From assembly GCF_011040385.1 (NCBI RefSeq), contig NZ_JAAIKB010000011.1:62001-126000 (forward strand): a stretch of 64,000 nt of DNA, read 5' to 3'. Origin of the DNA: Falsiroseomonas algicola. GTDB taxonomy: Bacteria; Pseudomonadota; Alphaproteobacteria; Acetobacterales; Acetobacteraceae. The first letter of the stretch is position 1. Each line of letters begins with the position of its first letter. Below, in pieces: positions 1 through 11,118 of the stretch. Position numbers and translations under genes: made by a program. The notes under the pieces were generated by a model. The model had not been told where the DNA came from, searched no databases, and saw nothing but the letters and a program-made list of their open reading frames with translations.

Positions 1-2506
1 CCGGCCGATGGACGCTGATGCGGGGCGGTGCCGGCGGGCCGAACTGCCCCTCCTCCAGCTCGCCGCCCGGAATCAGGCGGAAGCCCATCGCCTCCAGCGC
101 CATGGGCAGCGTGTCGCCCTTCACGCCGAGGCGGGACGCCAGGCCCTCCGGCACCGGCGCCGGGGCGCGGCGCGTGAGGTAGCCGAGTTCCCCCGCGATG
201 CGCTCCGCCACGTCGAGGCGCAGCAGCACGCGCCCCGCCGGCAGCCAGCCCGCCATGATCGCGAAGCCCGGCGGCCAGCCTTCCGGCCCGCGCGGGGTGT
301 TCGGGTCGGCCGGCGCCGGCAGCGGCACTTCCGGCAGCGTCACCGCCACCAGGCCGGGATTGGGCAGCAGCGGCGTCGGGATGTTGCGGCGCAGCGCCCA
401 GAGCTGGGCGCGCAGCTGCATGGCCCGCGGCTTGAGCACATCCGGCAGATACAGCGCGTAGCGCCCCGCCCGGATGCCGATGGCCTTGAGCCGCGTCCGC
501 AGCTCCGCCGGCACTTCCCGGTCGGTCGCCCCGGGGGCGAGGCCCATATTCTCCCGCAGCCGGAAGGCGGGGCCGCGCAGCGTGTTGTCCTCGGCGGCCT
601 TGGCCTCCATGGCCTCCAGCCCGCCGAGCTCCTTCTTCACCAGCCCTTCGAGCCAGAGCGCCAGCTTGGCGCGCACCCGTTCCCGCTGCGTGTTGTCCAG
701 GAATTCGGTCGCCAGCACGTCCACATGCGGCTTCAGCGGCTCCGGCCCCGGGCGCAGCCGCGCCACCTCCGCGCCATCCCACATGATCCGGTGCTGCGGC
801 GTCAGGGTGAAGGCCTCGTCCTTCGCCATTTCCAGCGCGGCCAGGCGGCGCGGCATCTCCTCCCGCAGCGCGCGGCGGGCGGCGCGGAGCACGAGGCGCT
901 TCTCCTCCTCCTTCGTCGCATCCGGGTCGGGATGGAAGTGGAAGCCCTGCACCTTGCCGACGGTATGGCCCTCGACCAGCACGTCGCCCTGGCGGGTGAC
1001 GGCGGAGAGCAGCTCCTTCTCCGTGTCGTCCAGGCTGCGGATCAAATGCGCGGCGCGGCGATCGACGAAGCGGGCGATCAGCCGCTCATGCAGCGCGTCG
1101 CTCACGGCCTCCTCGGCCCGACGGGCCTCCGCCTGCTGCGTCTCCGCATCGGCGATCCAGTCGGCGCGGGCGGCGATGTAGGACCAGATGCGGATATGCG
1201 CGAGGCGCGCCATCAGCGTGTCGAGGTCGCCCTCCACATTGCCGAGTGCCGCGATGTTGCCCGCGACCCAGTCGGTCGGCAGCCGGCCTTCCTGCGCCAG
1301 GTGGCCGAAGATCTTGCCGCAGAGCCTGGTGTGGCTGTCATCCGACATCTTGCGGAAGTCGGGCACCTGGCAGGCTTCCCACAGCAGCCGCACGCGGGCA
1401 CGGCCCTGGGCGAGGCCCCGGATATCGGCCTCCCGCGACAGGGCGTTGAGCGTGATGTGGTCCACCGCGTCGTTGCCCTTGGCCAGGCCCGGCTGGGGCG
1501 GCGGCGCGGCCAGGCTGTCCAGCAGCCCGTCGATGCTGGCGAAGTCGAGGTCGCTGTTCCGCCAGGCGATCTGCGACAGCGCCTCGAAGTGATGGCCCTC
1601 GATCTGATGCGCCAGTTCATCGGGCAGAGGCGGGCAATCGGCCGTGGTGCCGAAGCTGCCATCGCGCATGCCGCGGCCGGCGCGGCCGGCGATCTGCGCG
1701 GCCTCCTGCGCATTCAGCGCGCGCAGGTTGTGGCCATCGAATTTTCTCAAATCGGCGAAGGCGACATGGTCGACATCCATGTTCAGGCCCATGCCGATGG
1801 CGTCCGTCGCCACCAGGAAGTCCACTTCCCGGTTCTGGTACAGCGCCACCTGCGCGTTGCGCGTCCGGGGGCTGAGGCGACCCATCACCACGGCGCAGCC
1901 CCCACGACGCCGGCGCACGGCCTCCGCGATCGCATAGACCTCGGTCGCGCTGAAGGCGACGATGGCGGAGCGCGGCGGCAGCTTGGTCAGCTTGGCCTGG
2001 CCGGCATGGGTCAACTGGGAGAGGCGCGGGCGCGTCTCGATCTCGGCCTGGGGGACCAGGCGCTGCAGCAGCGGCCGGATGGTCTCGGCGCCCAGGAACA
2101 TCGTCTCGACCAGGCCGCGGGCATGCAGCAGGCGGTCGGTGAAGATGTGGCCGCGATCCGCATCGGCGCAGAGCTGGATCTCGTCCACCGCCACGAATTC
2201 CGCGCGGCGGTCGAGCGGCATGGCCTCCACCGTGCAGGCGAACCAGCGCGCCTCCGGGGGGACGATCTTCTCCTCCCCGGTGATGAGGGCGACGTACTTC
2301 TCGCCCTTGGCGGCCACCATGCGATCGTAGTTCTCGCGCGCCAGCAGGCGCAGCGGGAAGCCGATGATGCCGGAGGCATGCGCCAGCAGCCGCGTGATGG
2401 CGAGGTGGGTCTTGCCGGTATTGGTGGGGCCGAGCACAGCGCGGACCCGGGGTGCGAACATCTGGCCGTGTGACCTTATCGTATCGGACATCGTGTTGGT
2501 CGGCAT
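1..2506 (-). CDS. SUV3-like ATP-dependent RNA helicase (3' end cut by window)
   Basis: Superfamily 2 RNA helicase of the SUV3/mitochondrial degradosome type, expected to unwind structured RNA during decay. The frame stays open from the start to base 1, giving about 835 visible residues, so the C-terminus lies outside the window. Walker A GPTNTGKT is at residues 26-33. The family's DEIQ box (VDEIQL) is near residue 107. A helicase-C motif GRAGRG is near residue 274 and is followed by a long C-terminal region. In-frame ATGs occur at 2506, 2491 and 2461 with no decisive ribosome site; I took the longest. It lies alone, divergent from the small membrane-protein gene. The family call is secure; the exact start is not. 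Confidence 0.9.
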   Translation of the reverse strand, partial: MPTNTMSDTIRSHGQMFAPRVRAVLGPTNTGKTHLAITRLLAHASGIIGFPLRLLARENYDRMVAAKGEKYVALITGEEKIVPPEARWFACTVEAMPLDRRAEFVAVDEIQLCADADRGHIFTDRLLHARGLVETMFLGAETIRPLLQRLVPQAEIETRPRLSQLTHAGQAKLTKLPPRSAIVAFSATEVYAIAEAVRRRRGGCAVVMGRLSPRTRNAQVALYQNREVDFLVATDAIGMGLNMDVDHVAFADLRKFDGHNLRALNAQEAAQIAGRAGRGMRDGSFGTTADCPPLPDELAHQIEGHHFEALSQIAWRNSDLDFASIDGLLDSLAAPPPQPGLAKGNDAVDHITLNALSREADIRGLAQGRARVRLLWEACQVPDFRKMSDDSHTRLCGKIFGHLAQEGRLPTDWVAGNIAALGNVEGDLDTLMARLAHIRIWSYIAARADWIADAETQQAEARRAEEAVSDALHERLIARFVDRRAAHLIRSLDDTEKELLSAVTRQGDVLVEGHTVGKVQGFHFHPDPDATKEEEKRLVLRAARRALREEMPRRLAALEMAKDEAFTLTPQHRIMWDGAEVARLRPGPEPLKPHVDVLATEFLDNTQRERVRAKLALWLEGLVKKELGGLEAMEAKAAEDNTLRGPAFRLRENMGLAPGATDREVPAELRTRLKAIGIRAGRYALYLPDVLKPRAMQLRAQLWALRRNIPTPLLPNPGLVAVTLPEVPLPAPADPNTPRGPEGWPPGFAIMAGWLPAGRVLLRLDVAERIAGELGYLTRRAPAPVPEGLASRLGVKGDTLPMALEAMGFRLIPGGELEEGQFGPPAPPRISVHRP

Positions 2507-2690
2507 GGTCCGTGGGGGAGAAGACGGGTGGCACGCCGCCGCGGGCTTGGCAACCTTTGGCCCGGTAAGGAGGCATCGCCGCCTCCCCCTGGCGCGATCG
2601 GCGCCCCGGCAACGAAGCGTCAATCTTCCTGCGCCAGCCTGGGCTCCTGGCCGGTCCCCCCGCCGCGCCACCCGGGGCAGGAGGCCCTGC

Positions 2691-3035
2691 ATGACCGATC
2701 CGCGAGGCCGGGCCACGCCGCCCGGGCGGGCTACCCTGCTGGCCGGGCTGGCGCTGGCCATGCTTGGCGTGATGCTGCTGGTGCTGGCGGTTGGCGCCGT
2801 GCCCGGCGAGGTGGTGGACGAGGCGACGGCCGGCGTGGAACAGGCCGAACGCCTTGCCTTGACGATGCTGGCCTGCGGCGTCGCCGCACTGGCCATCCTG
2901 GCCGGCATCGCCGCCCTGGCCCTGGACCGCAGCCTGGAGGCGCCGCCGGACAGCCGCGGGGGGCTCGCGATCTCTCCCGCGCGGACCGACCCCCTGCCGC
3001 GCGCCCGGATCGAAGCGCTCCGAAAGGCGGCCTGA
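2691..3035 (+). CDS. small two-TM membrane protein, function unknown
   Basis: 114-residue protein with two hydrophobic segments, at about residues 14-36 and 57-77. They are joined by an acidic loop and followed by a short basic, proline-containing tail. A good ribosome site (GGCAGGAGGCCC) sits just before the ATG, which fixes this start over longer readings of the same frame. The MFS transporter gene begins 41 bases downstream on the same strand, so co-transcription is plausible. I do not recognise a family; it could be an accessory membrane protein or an unrelated small integral protein. Confidence 0.6.
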   Translation: MTDPRGRATPPGRATLLAGLALAMLGVMLLVLAVGAVPGEVVDEATAGVEQAERLALTMLACGVAALAILAGIAALALDRSLEAPPDSRGGLAISPARTDPLPRARIEALRKAA

Positions 3036-3076
3036 GCCCCTTCCGCCCCCGGCCCGCAGCCGTCAGGTTGCGGCCC

Positions 3077-4219
3077 GTGACCCTCGCTGCCCGCCATGCC
3101 CTGATCTTCGCGACGCAATTCGCCGCGGTCGGCGTCATCCTGCCCTTCCTGCCGGCCGTGCTCGCCGGGCACGGGCTCTCCGCCGAGGAGGTGGCGGTGG
3201 TGCTGGCGGTGGGATCGGCCGTCCGCCTGGTGGCCGGACCGCTGGGTGGGCGGATCGCCGATGCGCTGGGCCATGCGCCGGCGGTGCTCTCGGCCTCGGC
3301 GGCCATCGCGGCGCTGGCGGCCTGCGGCTTTCTGCTGCCGGCAGGTTTTCTCGGGTTGCTGGTGGTGCAGGCCGTGCACAGCGCCGCCATCGCGCCGATC
3401 GTGCCGTTGACGGATGCCGTCGCCGTGACGGCGGCCCGTGGCCGCCCGGGCTTCGACTATGCGCGGGTGCGAGCGGCCGGGAGCATTGCCTTCATCGCCG
3501 CGGCGCTGGCGGGCGGCCAGGCGGTGGCCATGGCGGGCACCCAGGGCGCGGTGGTGCTGCTGGTGCTGTGCCTGGCCGGGACGGCCGGTGCCGCCCTGCT
3601 GCTGCCGCGCGCGCCCGTGGCCGCCCGCGCGGCGCCGGGCTGGGCGGGCTTCCTCGCGCCGCTGCGCACCCCCGCCTTCCGGCGCCTGCTGGCGGTCTCC
3701 GCGCTCATCCAGGCGAGCCATGCGCTCTACTACGCCTTCGGCACGCTGCACTGGCAGGCGGCGGGGCTGGGGGCGGGACTGATCGGCGCCCTCTGGGCCA
3801 CGGGGGTGGTGGCGGAGGTCGCGCTGTTCCTCTGGGGCCGCGGCATCGTCGCGCGGCTCGGCCCCACGGGGCTTTCGGTGGCGGCCGCGGCGGCGGGCGT
3901 GCTGCGCTGGGGCATCACGGCCGTCACGGTCGATCCGCTGTGGCTCTTCCCGGCGCAGGTGCTGCACGCCGCCACCTTCGGCATGCAGCACCTGGCCGCC
4001 ATGGCCGTGCTGGCCCGCATCGTCCCGCCATCGGAGGCCGCGACGGCGCAGACCCTGCACGCGGCACTCGGCGTCGGGCTCTGGATGATGCTGGTGACGC
4101 TGGCCTGCGGCCCGGCCTATGCGGCGCTGGGTGGGGCAGGCTTCTGGGGGATGGCGGCGCTGTGCCTGGCCGCGGTGCCGGCCGCGCTGGCGCTGGGGCG
4201 CAGCCTCAGGACGCCGTGA
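3077..4219 (+). CDS. MFS transporter, HcaT/MFS_1-like subgroup
   Basis: Major facilitator superfamily permease of 380 residues, near the usual 380-400. About twelve hydrophobic segments alternate with short loops. The segment after TM2 carries the G-G-R-I-A-D signature of the loop between TM2 and TM3. The second half contains HALYYAFGTLHWQ and a GLLWA-like block, resembling the 3-phenylpropionate transporter (HcaT-like) subgroup; substrate cannot be inferred. The GTG at 3077 gives VTLAARHAL directly before TM1; an in-frame TTG lies three codons upstream. The 3' end overlaps the convergent metallophosphoesterase gene by 14 bases. Confidence 0.85.
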   Translation: MTLAARHALIFATQFAAVGVILPFLPAVLAGHGLSAEEVAVVLAVGSAVRLVAGPLGGRIADALGHAPAVLSASAAIAALAACGFLLPAGFLGLLVVQAVHSAAIAPIVPLTDAVAVTAARGRPGFDYARVRAAGSIAFIAAALAGGQAVAMAGTQGAVVLLVLCLAGTAGAALLLPRAPVAARAAPGWAGFLAPLRTPAFRRLLAVSALIQASHALYYAFGTLHWQAAGLGAGLIGALWATGVVAEVALFLWGRGIVARLGPTGLSVAAAAAGVLRWGITAVTVDPLWLFPAQVLHAATFGMQHLAAMAVLARIVPPSEAATAQTLHAALGVGLWMMLVTLACGPAYAALGGAGFWGMAALCLAAVPAALALGRSLRTP

Positions 4220-4982
4220 CGGGGGCGGGTGCGTCCTGCCAGGCGGTGCCGTCCCAGACCCGCGTCGTGACGCGTGCCTGGCCATCCTGCACGGTGATGC
4301 GGTTATAGGCGTTCGGCGTGCCGCGCAGCCGGACCGAGGTCGCGGTCGCGGCCTGCACCAGCAGCATCCCACGCTCCCCCACCGGGCGGATGTCGCCGAG
4401 GTGGAGGTGCCCCGTCAGCACCAGCCCCACGCCATGCCGCGCGAAGGCTTCCAGCGCCGGCGCCGCATTGCCGACCAGCCGCGCCGCGGGGGCGAGTGCC
4501 GGTGCCACGAAGGGGTGGTGGGCAACGACGATGCGGAAACGGCCTTCCGGCAGCGCCGTCAGCTTCGCCTCCGCCCTGGCGAGGCGGGAGCGGGAGACGC
4601 GGCCCCGCGCCCAGTTGAGATAGAGCCCGCCCCGCCGGGCGGTGTTGAGGCCCACCACCGCGATCTCCTCATCGATGAAGACGGGCTCCGTCTCCGGCCC
4701 CACATGCCGGCGCCAGCGGCCATAGGGATCGGTGAAGCGCTCGATCACGTCATAGGGCGTCATGTCGTGGTTGCCCGGCACCGCCAGCATCGGGACGGGG
4801 ATGGTGCGCAGGAAGGTCATGGCGGCGATGAACTCCCGGTGCCGCGCCTGCTGCGTCAGGTCGCCGGAGACCGCCAGCAGGTCCGGCGGGTTCAGCGCCA
4901 GGTCGGCCGCCAGCGCGGCGACGACGGAGGGATCCTCCGCCCCGAAATGCAGGTCGGAGAGATGGGCGATGCAGCGGGCCAT
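4206..4982 (-). CDS. metallophosphoesterase (calcineurin-like)
   Basis: 258-residue cytosolic phosphoesterase with the full binuclear-metal motif set: SDLHFG near residue 10, SGDLTQ near 60, VPGNHD near 92 and GHLHLGD near 195. The order and spacing fit the calcineurin-like superfamily (cyclic nucleotide phosphodiesterase or UDP-diacylglucosamine hydrolase type folds). The start lies two bases after the stop of the upstream lipid kinase gene, so the two are almost certainly co-transcribed. That hints at lipid or phosphoester metabolism, but the substrate is unknown. Confidence 0.88.
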   Translation of the reverse strand: MARCIAHLSDLHFGAEDPSVVAALAADLALNPPDLLAVSGDLTQQARHREFIAAMTFLRTIPVPMLAVPGNHDMTPYDVIERFTDPYGRWRRHVGPETEPVFIDEEIAVVGLNTARRGGLYLNWARGRVSRSRLARAEAKLTALPEGRFRIVVAHHPFVAPALAPAARLVGNAAPALEAFARHGVGLVLTGHLHLGDIRPVGERGMLLVQAATATSVRLRGTPNAYNRITVQDGQARVTTRVWDGTAWQDAPAPVTAS

Positions 4983-4984
4983 GC

Positions 4985-5938
4985 TCAGGCGATGGCGGCG
5001 CCGGGCGGCAGGGCCTCTTCCACCGGCGCATCCACCGTCACCGGTGCCGCGCGCGGCGCGATGACCCGCAGCGCGCCGGGATGGCTGCGATAGACGAGGG
5101 GAGGGGGCAGCAGCACCGCCTCCCCGTCATTCATCACCCGCAGCGCCGTGCGCGGCGCATGGATGGTCACGGTGCCGGCGGCGCGTTCATGCACCAGCCG
5201 CGCGCCGCGCCAGGTGCCGAGGAACATGCCGACCATGAGCCGCACCCACCACCATGCGCCGTAGCGCCGCGCGACATAGAGCCCGAGTTCCCCGGCATCC
5301 AGCCGCGGCTTCGCCATGACCTGGCCGAAGCCCTCCGCATAGCGGTTGTTCGCGACTGAGAGCGCGCGGGTCCAGAGCCGCACGGCCCGCCCGCCATCGA
5401 GCGAGACGCTGAGCCGCATCGGCCGGTGCTTCCATTCCGACCGCAGCGCGGCAAGCGCGAAGGCGATGCGGGTGCGCAGCGAGGCACGGCCGCGGTGCTT
5501 CTCCCGATGCCGGCCGAGCCAGGAGGGGGAGCCGATGACGGAGGAGCAGAGGAAGTAGTGGCCATTCACCTCCGCCACGTCGATCTCGCGGATGGCGCCA
5601 TGGGCCAGCGCCTCCGCCGCCTGGTCGAGCTCCAGCGGGATGCCGAGATCCTTGGCCAGCATGTTCATGGTGCCGAGCGGCAGGATGCCGAGCGCGGTGG
5701 GGCCGCCCATGAGCCGCGCCGCGGCGGCGGCGATGGTGCCGTCGCCGCCGCCCACGACCACCGCATCGGCGCCATGGGCGACGGCGGCGTCGAGCCGCGC
5801 GAGCAGGCCTTCCGGCATGTCCGGGATGAGCTCGGCCTCGAGCCCCGCGGCGGCGAGGTGCCGTGCCACTTCCTCCGCGATCTGGTCGCGGCCGAGGGCG
5901 GTGCCGGAGGCGGAGTTGATGACGACGGCGATGCGCAT
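4985..5938 (-). CDS. diacylglycerol/lipid kinase family protein (YegS/BmrU-like)
   Basis: 317-residue member of the DAGK catalytic-domain family, which phosphorylates lipid hydroxyls with ATP at the membrane. It begins MRIAVVINSASGTA, the N-terminal nucleotide-binding strand. GGGDGT occurs near residue 62 and PLGTMNMLAKDLGIP near 86, matching the family's substrate and ATP segments. Length fits the usual 300-320. It is the first gene of a two-gene unit with the metallophosphoesterase (2-base gap). The lipid substrate cannot be told from sequence. Confidence 0.88.
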   Translation of the reverse strand: MRIAVVINSASGTALGRDQIAEEVARHLAAAGLEAELIPDMPEGLLARLDAAVAHGADAVVVGGGDGTIAAAAARLMGGPTALGILPLGTMNMLAKDLGIPLELDQAAEALAHGAIREIDVAEVNGHYFLCSSVIGSPSWLGRHREKHRGRASLRTRIAFALAALRSEWKHRPMRLSVSLDGGRAVRLWTRALSVANNRYAEGFGQVMAKPRLDAGELGLYVARRYGAWWWVRLMVGMFLGTWRGARLVHERAAGTVTIHAPRTALRVMNDGEAVLLPPPLVYRSHPGALRVIAPRAAPVTVDAPVEEALPPGAAIA

Positions 5939-5978
5939 GGCGGCCGTAACGGCCGCGGGTGCGTCGGGTTCGATCGCC

Positions 5979-6314
5979 TCAGGGGGTGAGGTGCTGCGTG
6001 GGGTCCATGGCGGCGTGGAGGATGCGGAGGATGGCGATGCCGTCGCCTTCCCTGACGTAGAAGAGGATGTGGGGGGAGGCGCCCCGCCTGCGGGCGGCGA
6101 TCCAGACCGGGAAGGCCCGGAAGCCCTCGGCGATGTCGCGGCGGTCGATGGTGCCGATGCGCTCGGGCTCTCGCGCGATCTGCAGGGCGGCGCGGTGGAT
6201 CAGGGCGGCGTAGCTGTCGTGCTGGATGGTGCCGAACTGGCGCAACGTGTGGCGCAGGATGGCGCCGAGGTCCTCCGCCGCCGGCGCGGCAAGCCGGTAT
6301 CCAGCGGTCGTCAC
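5979..6314 (-). CDS. RelE/ParE-family toxin
   Basis: 111-residue type II toxin. The C-terminal part (FYVREGDGIAILRILHAAMDP) follows the ParE pattern, in which an Arg-containing strand and an LH-x-x-x-D-P end are conserved. The N-terminus (YRLAAPAAEDLGAILRHT) matches the first helix of the fold. It starts at GTG, overlapping the antitoxin stop by four bases (GTGA), the usual antitoxin-first coupling. ParE proteins poison gyrase and RelE proteins cleave mRNA at the ribosome; this one looks closer to ParE, but the target is inference. Confidence 0.88.
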   Translation of the reverse strand: MTTAGYRLAAPAAEDLGAILRHTLRQFGTIQHDSYAALIHRAALQIAREPERIGTIDRRDIAEGFRAFPVWIAARRRGASPHILFYVREGDGIAILRILHAAMDPTQHLTP

Positions 6315-6580
6315 GCGATGCGTTCGGCCTCGGCGCGCACCTGGCGGGCGATGTCCAGGACGCTGAAGTCCGAGAACTGCCCTGCATCGGCCTCGATCGC
6401 GCCGCGGCGGACCTCGCGGCGGAGGGTTGCCAGCTTCTCGCCATGCACCTGGTTTTCCTGGCGCAGGACGAAAAGCGCGTCGCGCAGTGCGGCGCTGGCG
6501 TCGGGGTAGTCGCCCCGCGCCACCGCTTCCTCGACGAAGCGGGCCAGGGGTTCGGTGAGTTCCACGGTCAGGCTCGGCAT
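6311..6580 (-). CDS. ParD-type antitoxin (ribbon-helix-helix)
   Basis: 89-residue partner of the downstream toxin. The N-terminal strand MPSLTVELTEPLARFVEEAV and the ARGDYPDASAALRDAL segment match the ribbon-helix-helix DNA-binding region of ParD/CopG antitoxins. The C-terminal 40 residues, charged and presumably disordered, would wrap the toxin. A GGAGGAGGG ribosome site precedes the ATG. A TTGACA element lies upstream, where autoregulation would be expected. The four-base overlap with the toxin supports a functional pair. Confidence 0.87.
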   Translation of the reverse strand: MPSLTVELTEPLARFVEEAVARGDYPDASAALRDALFVLRQENQVHGEKLATLRREVRRGAIEADAGQFSDFSVLDIARQVRAEAERIA

Positions 6581-6599
6581 CGCGCCCTCCTCCGCCGCC

Positions 6600-6629
6600 A
6601 GTGTCCCGAAGCCGGGCGGGCGGTGTCAA
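6600..6629 (-). promoter_or_regulatory. sigma70-like promoter of the toxin-antitoxin pair
   Basis: On the minus strand, TTGACA (6629-6624) is followed after 18 bases by GACACT (6605-6600), then by the GGAGGAGGG ribosome site and the antitoxin ATG. The -35 is a perfect consensus and the -10 is weak. Inferred from sequence only. Confidence 0.4.
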
Positions 6630-6658
6630 CGCAGATGGCGCGCCGCCCCCGCATGCGA

Positions 6659-6690
6659 AAGGGGCGCGGCCCCTGCGGACCGCGCCCCTT
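6659..6690 (-). terminator. GC-rich hairpin between acnA and antitoxin gene
   Basis: Perfect 11-bp stem AAGGGGCGCGG / CCGCGCCCCTT with a 10-base loop. It lies downstream of acnA on the minus strand and upstream of the antitoxin promoter. There is only a short T run after the stem, as for most hairpins in this window. Confidence 0.5.
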
Positions 6691-6749
6691 CCAACTCGCG
6701 GCACCGACGAAACCCGTCCGTGCCCCACCCCCTGGCTGCCCCCCGATGC

Positions 6750-6774
6750 CCTGCCGCGGCTTCGCCGCGGCAGG
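6750..6774 (-). terminator. hairpin downstream of acnA
   Basis: Perfect 11-bp stem CCTGCCGCGGC / GCCGCGGCAGG with a three-base loop, 72 bases past the acnA stop codon. No T tract follows. It is the more acnA-proximal of two hairpins here and may protect the mRNA 3' end or terminate transcription. Confidence 0.5.
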
Positions 6775-6846
6775 CGGTGCCGACCCCACAGGATCGGTGC
6801 CCATCCGGGGCCCCCATGGCGACGCCGGAGGCGTCGGCATGGGGAA

Positions 6847-9543
<2,697 letters not shown>

Positions 9544-9714
9544 GGTCCGGTTATCCCCGTCGTGGCACCGGGACCGGTGCGACCCCGGAAACGGGGCGCC
9601 TTCCGCCGACCCAGGCGCGGTTTCGCCCGCGGCGCTTTCGCGACCGCAGCATTGGGCTTAAACCACAGGGAAGGGGGCCGGTCCATCCGGTGCGGCGGGG
9701 TTGAAGGGGCGCTG

Positions 9715-10305
9715 ATGCTGGAAGGTCGGGACCTCGCCTGCTGGCGGGGGGAACGCGCGGTCTTCGCCGGCCTGTCCTTCACGCTGCCGCCGGGCGGCGC
9801 GCTGCTTCTCGTGGGCGCGAATGGTGCGGGCAAGTCATCCCTCCTCCGGTTGCTCGCGGGTCTCGTGCCTCTCGCGGAGGGCGAGCTGCTCTGGCAGGGG
9901 CAGGATGCGCTGGCGGACCGCGTGGCCCATGCCGCCAGGCTTCGCTACCTCAGCCACCAGGATGCGCTGAAGCCGTCCCTGAGTGCGCGGGAGAACCTCT
10001 CCTTCTTCGCCCGGCTCTGGGGCGGGGATACGGAGGCGGCGCTGGATTCCGTCGGGCTGTCGGACCTCGCGGAGCTGCCGGCGCGGGTGCTGTCTTCCGG
10101 CCAGAAGCGCCGGCTCGCGCTGGCCAGGCTGGCGCTGGCGCCGGCGCCGCTCTGGCTGCTGGATGAGCCGACGGTCGGGCTGGACGCGGCCTCGGTGGAC
10201 CGGCTGGGGGTTCTCCTGGCCAAGCATCGCGCGGCGGGCGGCGCGGTGATGGCGGCGACACACCTGCCGCTTCCCCTGCCGGGCGCGCAGGAGCTGCGCC
10301 TGTGA
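9715..10305 (+). CDS. ccmA: haem ABC exporter ATP-binding protein CcmA
   Basis: 196-residue ATPase of the CcmABCD machinery that releases holo-CcmE for periplasmic cytochrome c maturation. Walker A is GANGAGKSS (near residue 38), the signature is LSSGQKRRLALARL and Walker B is LWLLDEPTVGLD. The Ser-Ser signature followed by GQKRR is characteristic of CcmA. The ATG at 9715 gives the normal compact length; the frame is open far upstream opposite acnA but is not coding there. The stop overlaps the ccmB start by four bases. Confidence 0.92.
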   Translation: MLEGRDLACWRGERAVFAGLSFTLPPGGALLLVGANGAGKSSLLRLLAGLVPLAEGELLWQGQDALADRVAHAARLRYLSHQDALKPSLSARENLSFFARLWGGDTEAALDSVGLSDLAELPARVLSSGQKRRLALARLALAPAPLWLLDEPTVGLDAASVDRLGVLLAKHRAAGGAVMAATHLPLPLPGAQELRL

Positions 10306-10961
10306 AGGGCTTCACGGCCGTGCTGGGGCGGGAGGTGCGGCTGGCGCTCCGCCACCCCGGCGATGCGCTGGCGGCGGTGCTGTTCTTCATCCTGGTCTGC
10401 GCGCTCTTCCCCTTCGGCATCGGGCCGGAACCGCAGACCCTGGCGCGCATTGCGCCGGGCGCGCTGCTGGCCGCCGCCCTGCTGGCCGCGCTGCTGCCGC
10501 TCGACCGGCTCTTCGGGGCGGAAGCGGAGGACGGGTCGCTCGACCAACTCCTGCTCTCCGGCCTGCCGCCGGCCCTGCTGGCCACCGCCAAGGCGGCCGG
10601 CCACTGGGTGGTGACGGGGCTGCCGCTGCTGGCGGCGACGCCGGTCGCCGCCGCGATGCTGAACCTGCCGGTCGAGGCCTGGGGCGCGGCCATGGCGGCA
10701 CTCGGCCTTGCCACCGCCATCCTGTCGCTGTTCGGCACGGCGGGCGCGGCGCTGACGCTGGGCGCCCGGCGCGGCGGCGTGCTGCTGCCCCTCCTGGTCC
10801 TGCCGCTGTCCATCCCCGCCGTCATCTTCGGCGCCGCCGCCATCGAGGCCGCGGCCGGCGGCATGGAGGCGCGGCCCTACCTGCTGCTGCTGGGCGCGTT
10901 GCTGGCCCTGGCCGCGCCGCTGGCGCCCCTCGCCGCCGGGGCCGCGCTTCGCGGGGATTGA
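10302..10961 (+). CDS. ccmB: haem exporter membrane protein CcmB
   Basis: 219-residue inner-membrane partner of CcmA with six hydrophobic segments. The N-terminus REVRLALRHPGDALAAVLFF is the classic CcmB start, and the AEAEDGSLDQLLLSGLP block is the family signature. Translation starts at GTG inside the GTGA overlap with ccmA, which implies translational coupling. ccmC and later genes do not follow: the next gene is an exopolysaccharide-type membrane fusion protein on the far side of an AT-rich spacer, so the rest of System I must lie elsewhere. Confidence 0.93.
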   Translation: MKGFTAVLGREVRLALRHPGDALAAVLFFILVCALFPFGIGPEPQTLARIAPGALLAAALLAALLPLDRLFGAEAEDGSLDQLLLSGLPPALLATAKAAGHWVVTGLPLLAATPVAAAMLNLPVEAWGAAMAALGLATAILSLFGTAGAALTLGARRGGVLLPLLVLPLSIPAVIFGAAAIEAAAGGMEARPYLLLLGALLALAAPLAPLAAGAALRGD

Positions 10962-11046
10962 TCCCGGAAGCCTGCAACCGGCAATTGCTTGCATGCACGA
11001 TTTTGTGAATTTAGATTGAAGGTCGGGCCAAATCGCTTGGTCCTAT

Positions 11047-11058
11047 CTCAATTTTGAG
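11047..11058. promoter_or_regulatory. short inverted repeat in AT-rich promoter region
   Basis: CTCAA-TT-TTGAG lies in the AT-rich stretch 10975-11060, about 60 bases before the membrane-fusion gene. This spacer is far poorer in GC than its surroundings, so it probably holds the promoter. The short arms make a binding-site reading speculative. Confidence 0.25.
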
Positions 11059-11118
11059 GTTGCGCCGGCGGGGCGGGACGCCGTAGCGCCACCCGAGGCA
11101 TGAGGGGTGCCACCCCGG

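Noticed and set aside
8-2473. 821-codon plus-strand frame at the window start
   Set aside because: Low-complexity His/Arg/Gln-rich shadow of the SUV3-like helicase gene, whose motifs lie on the minus strand.
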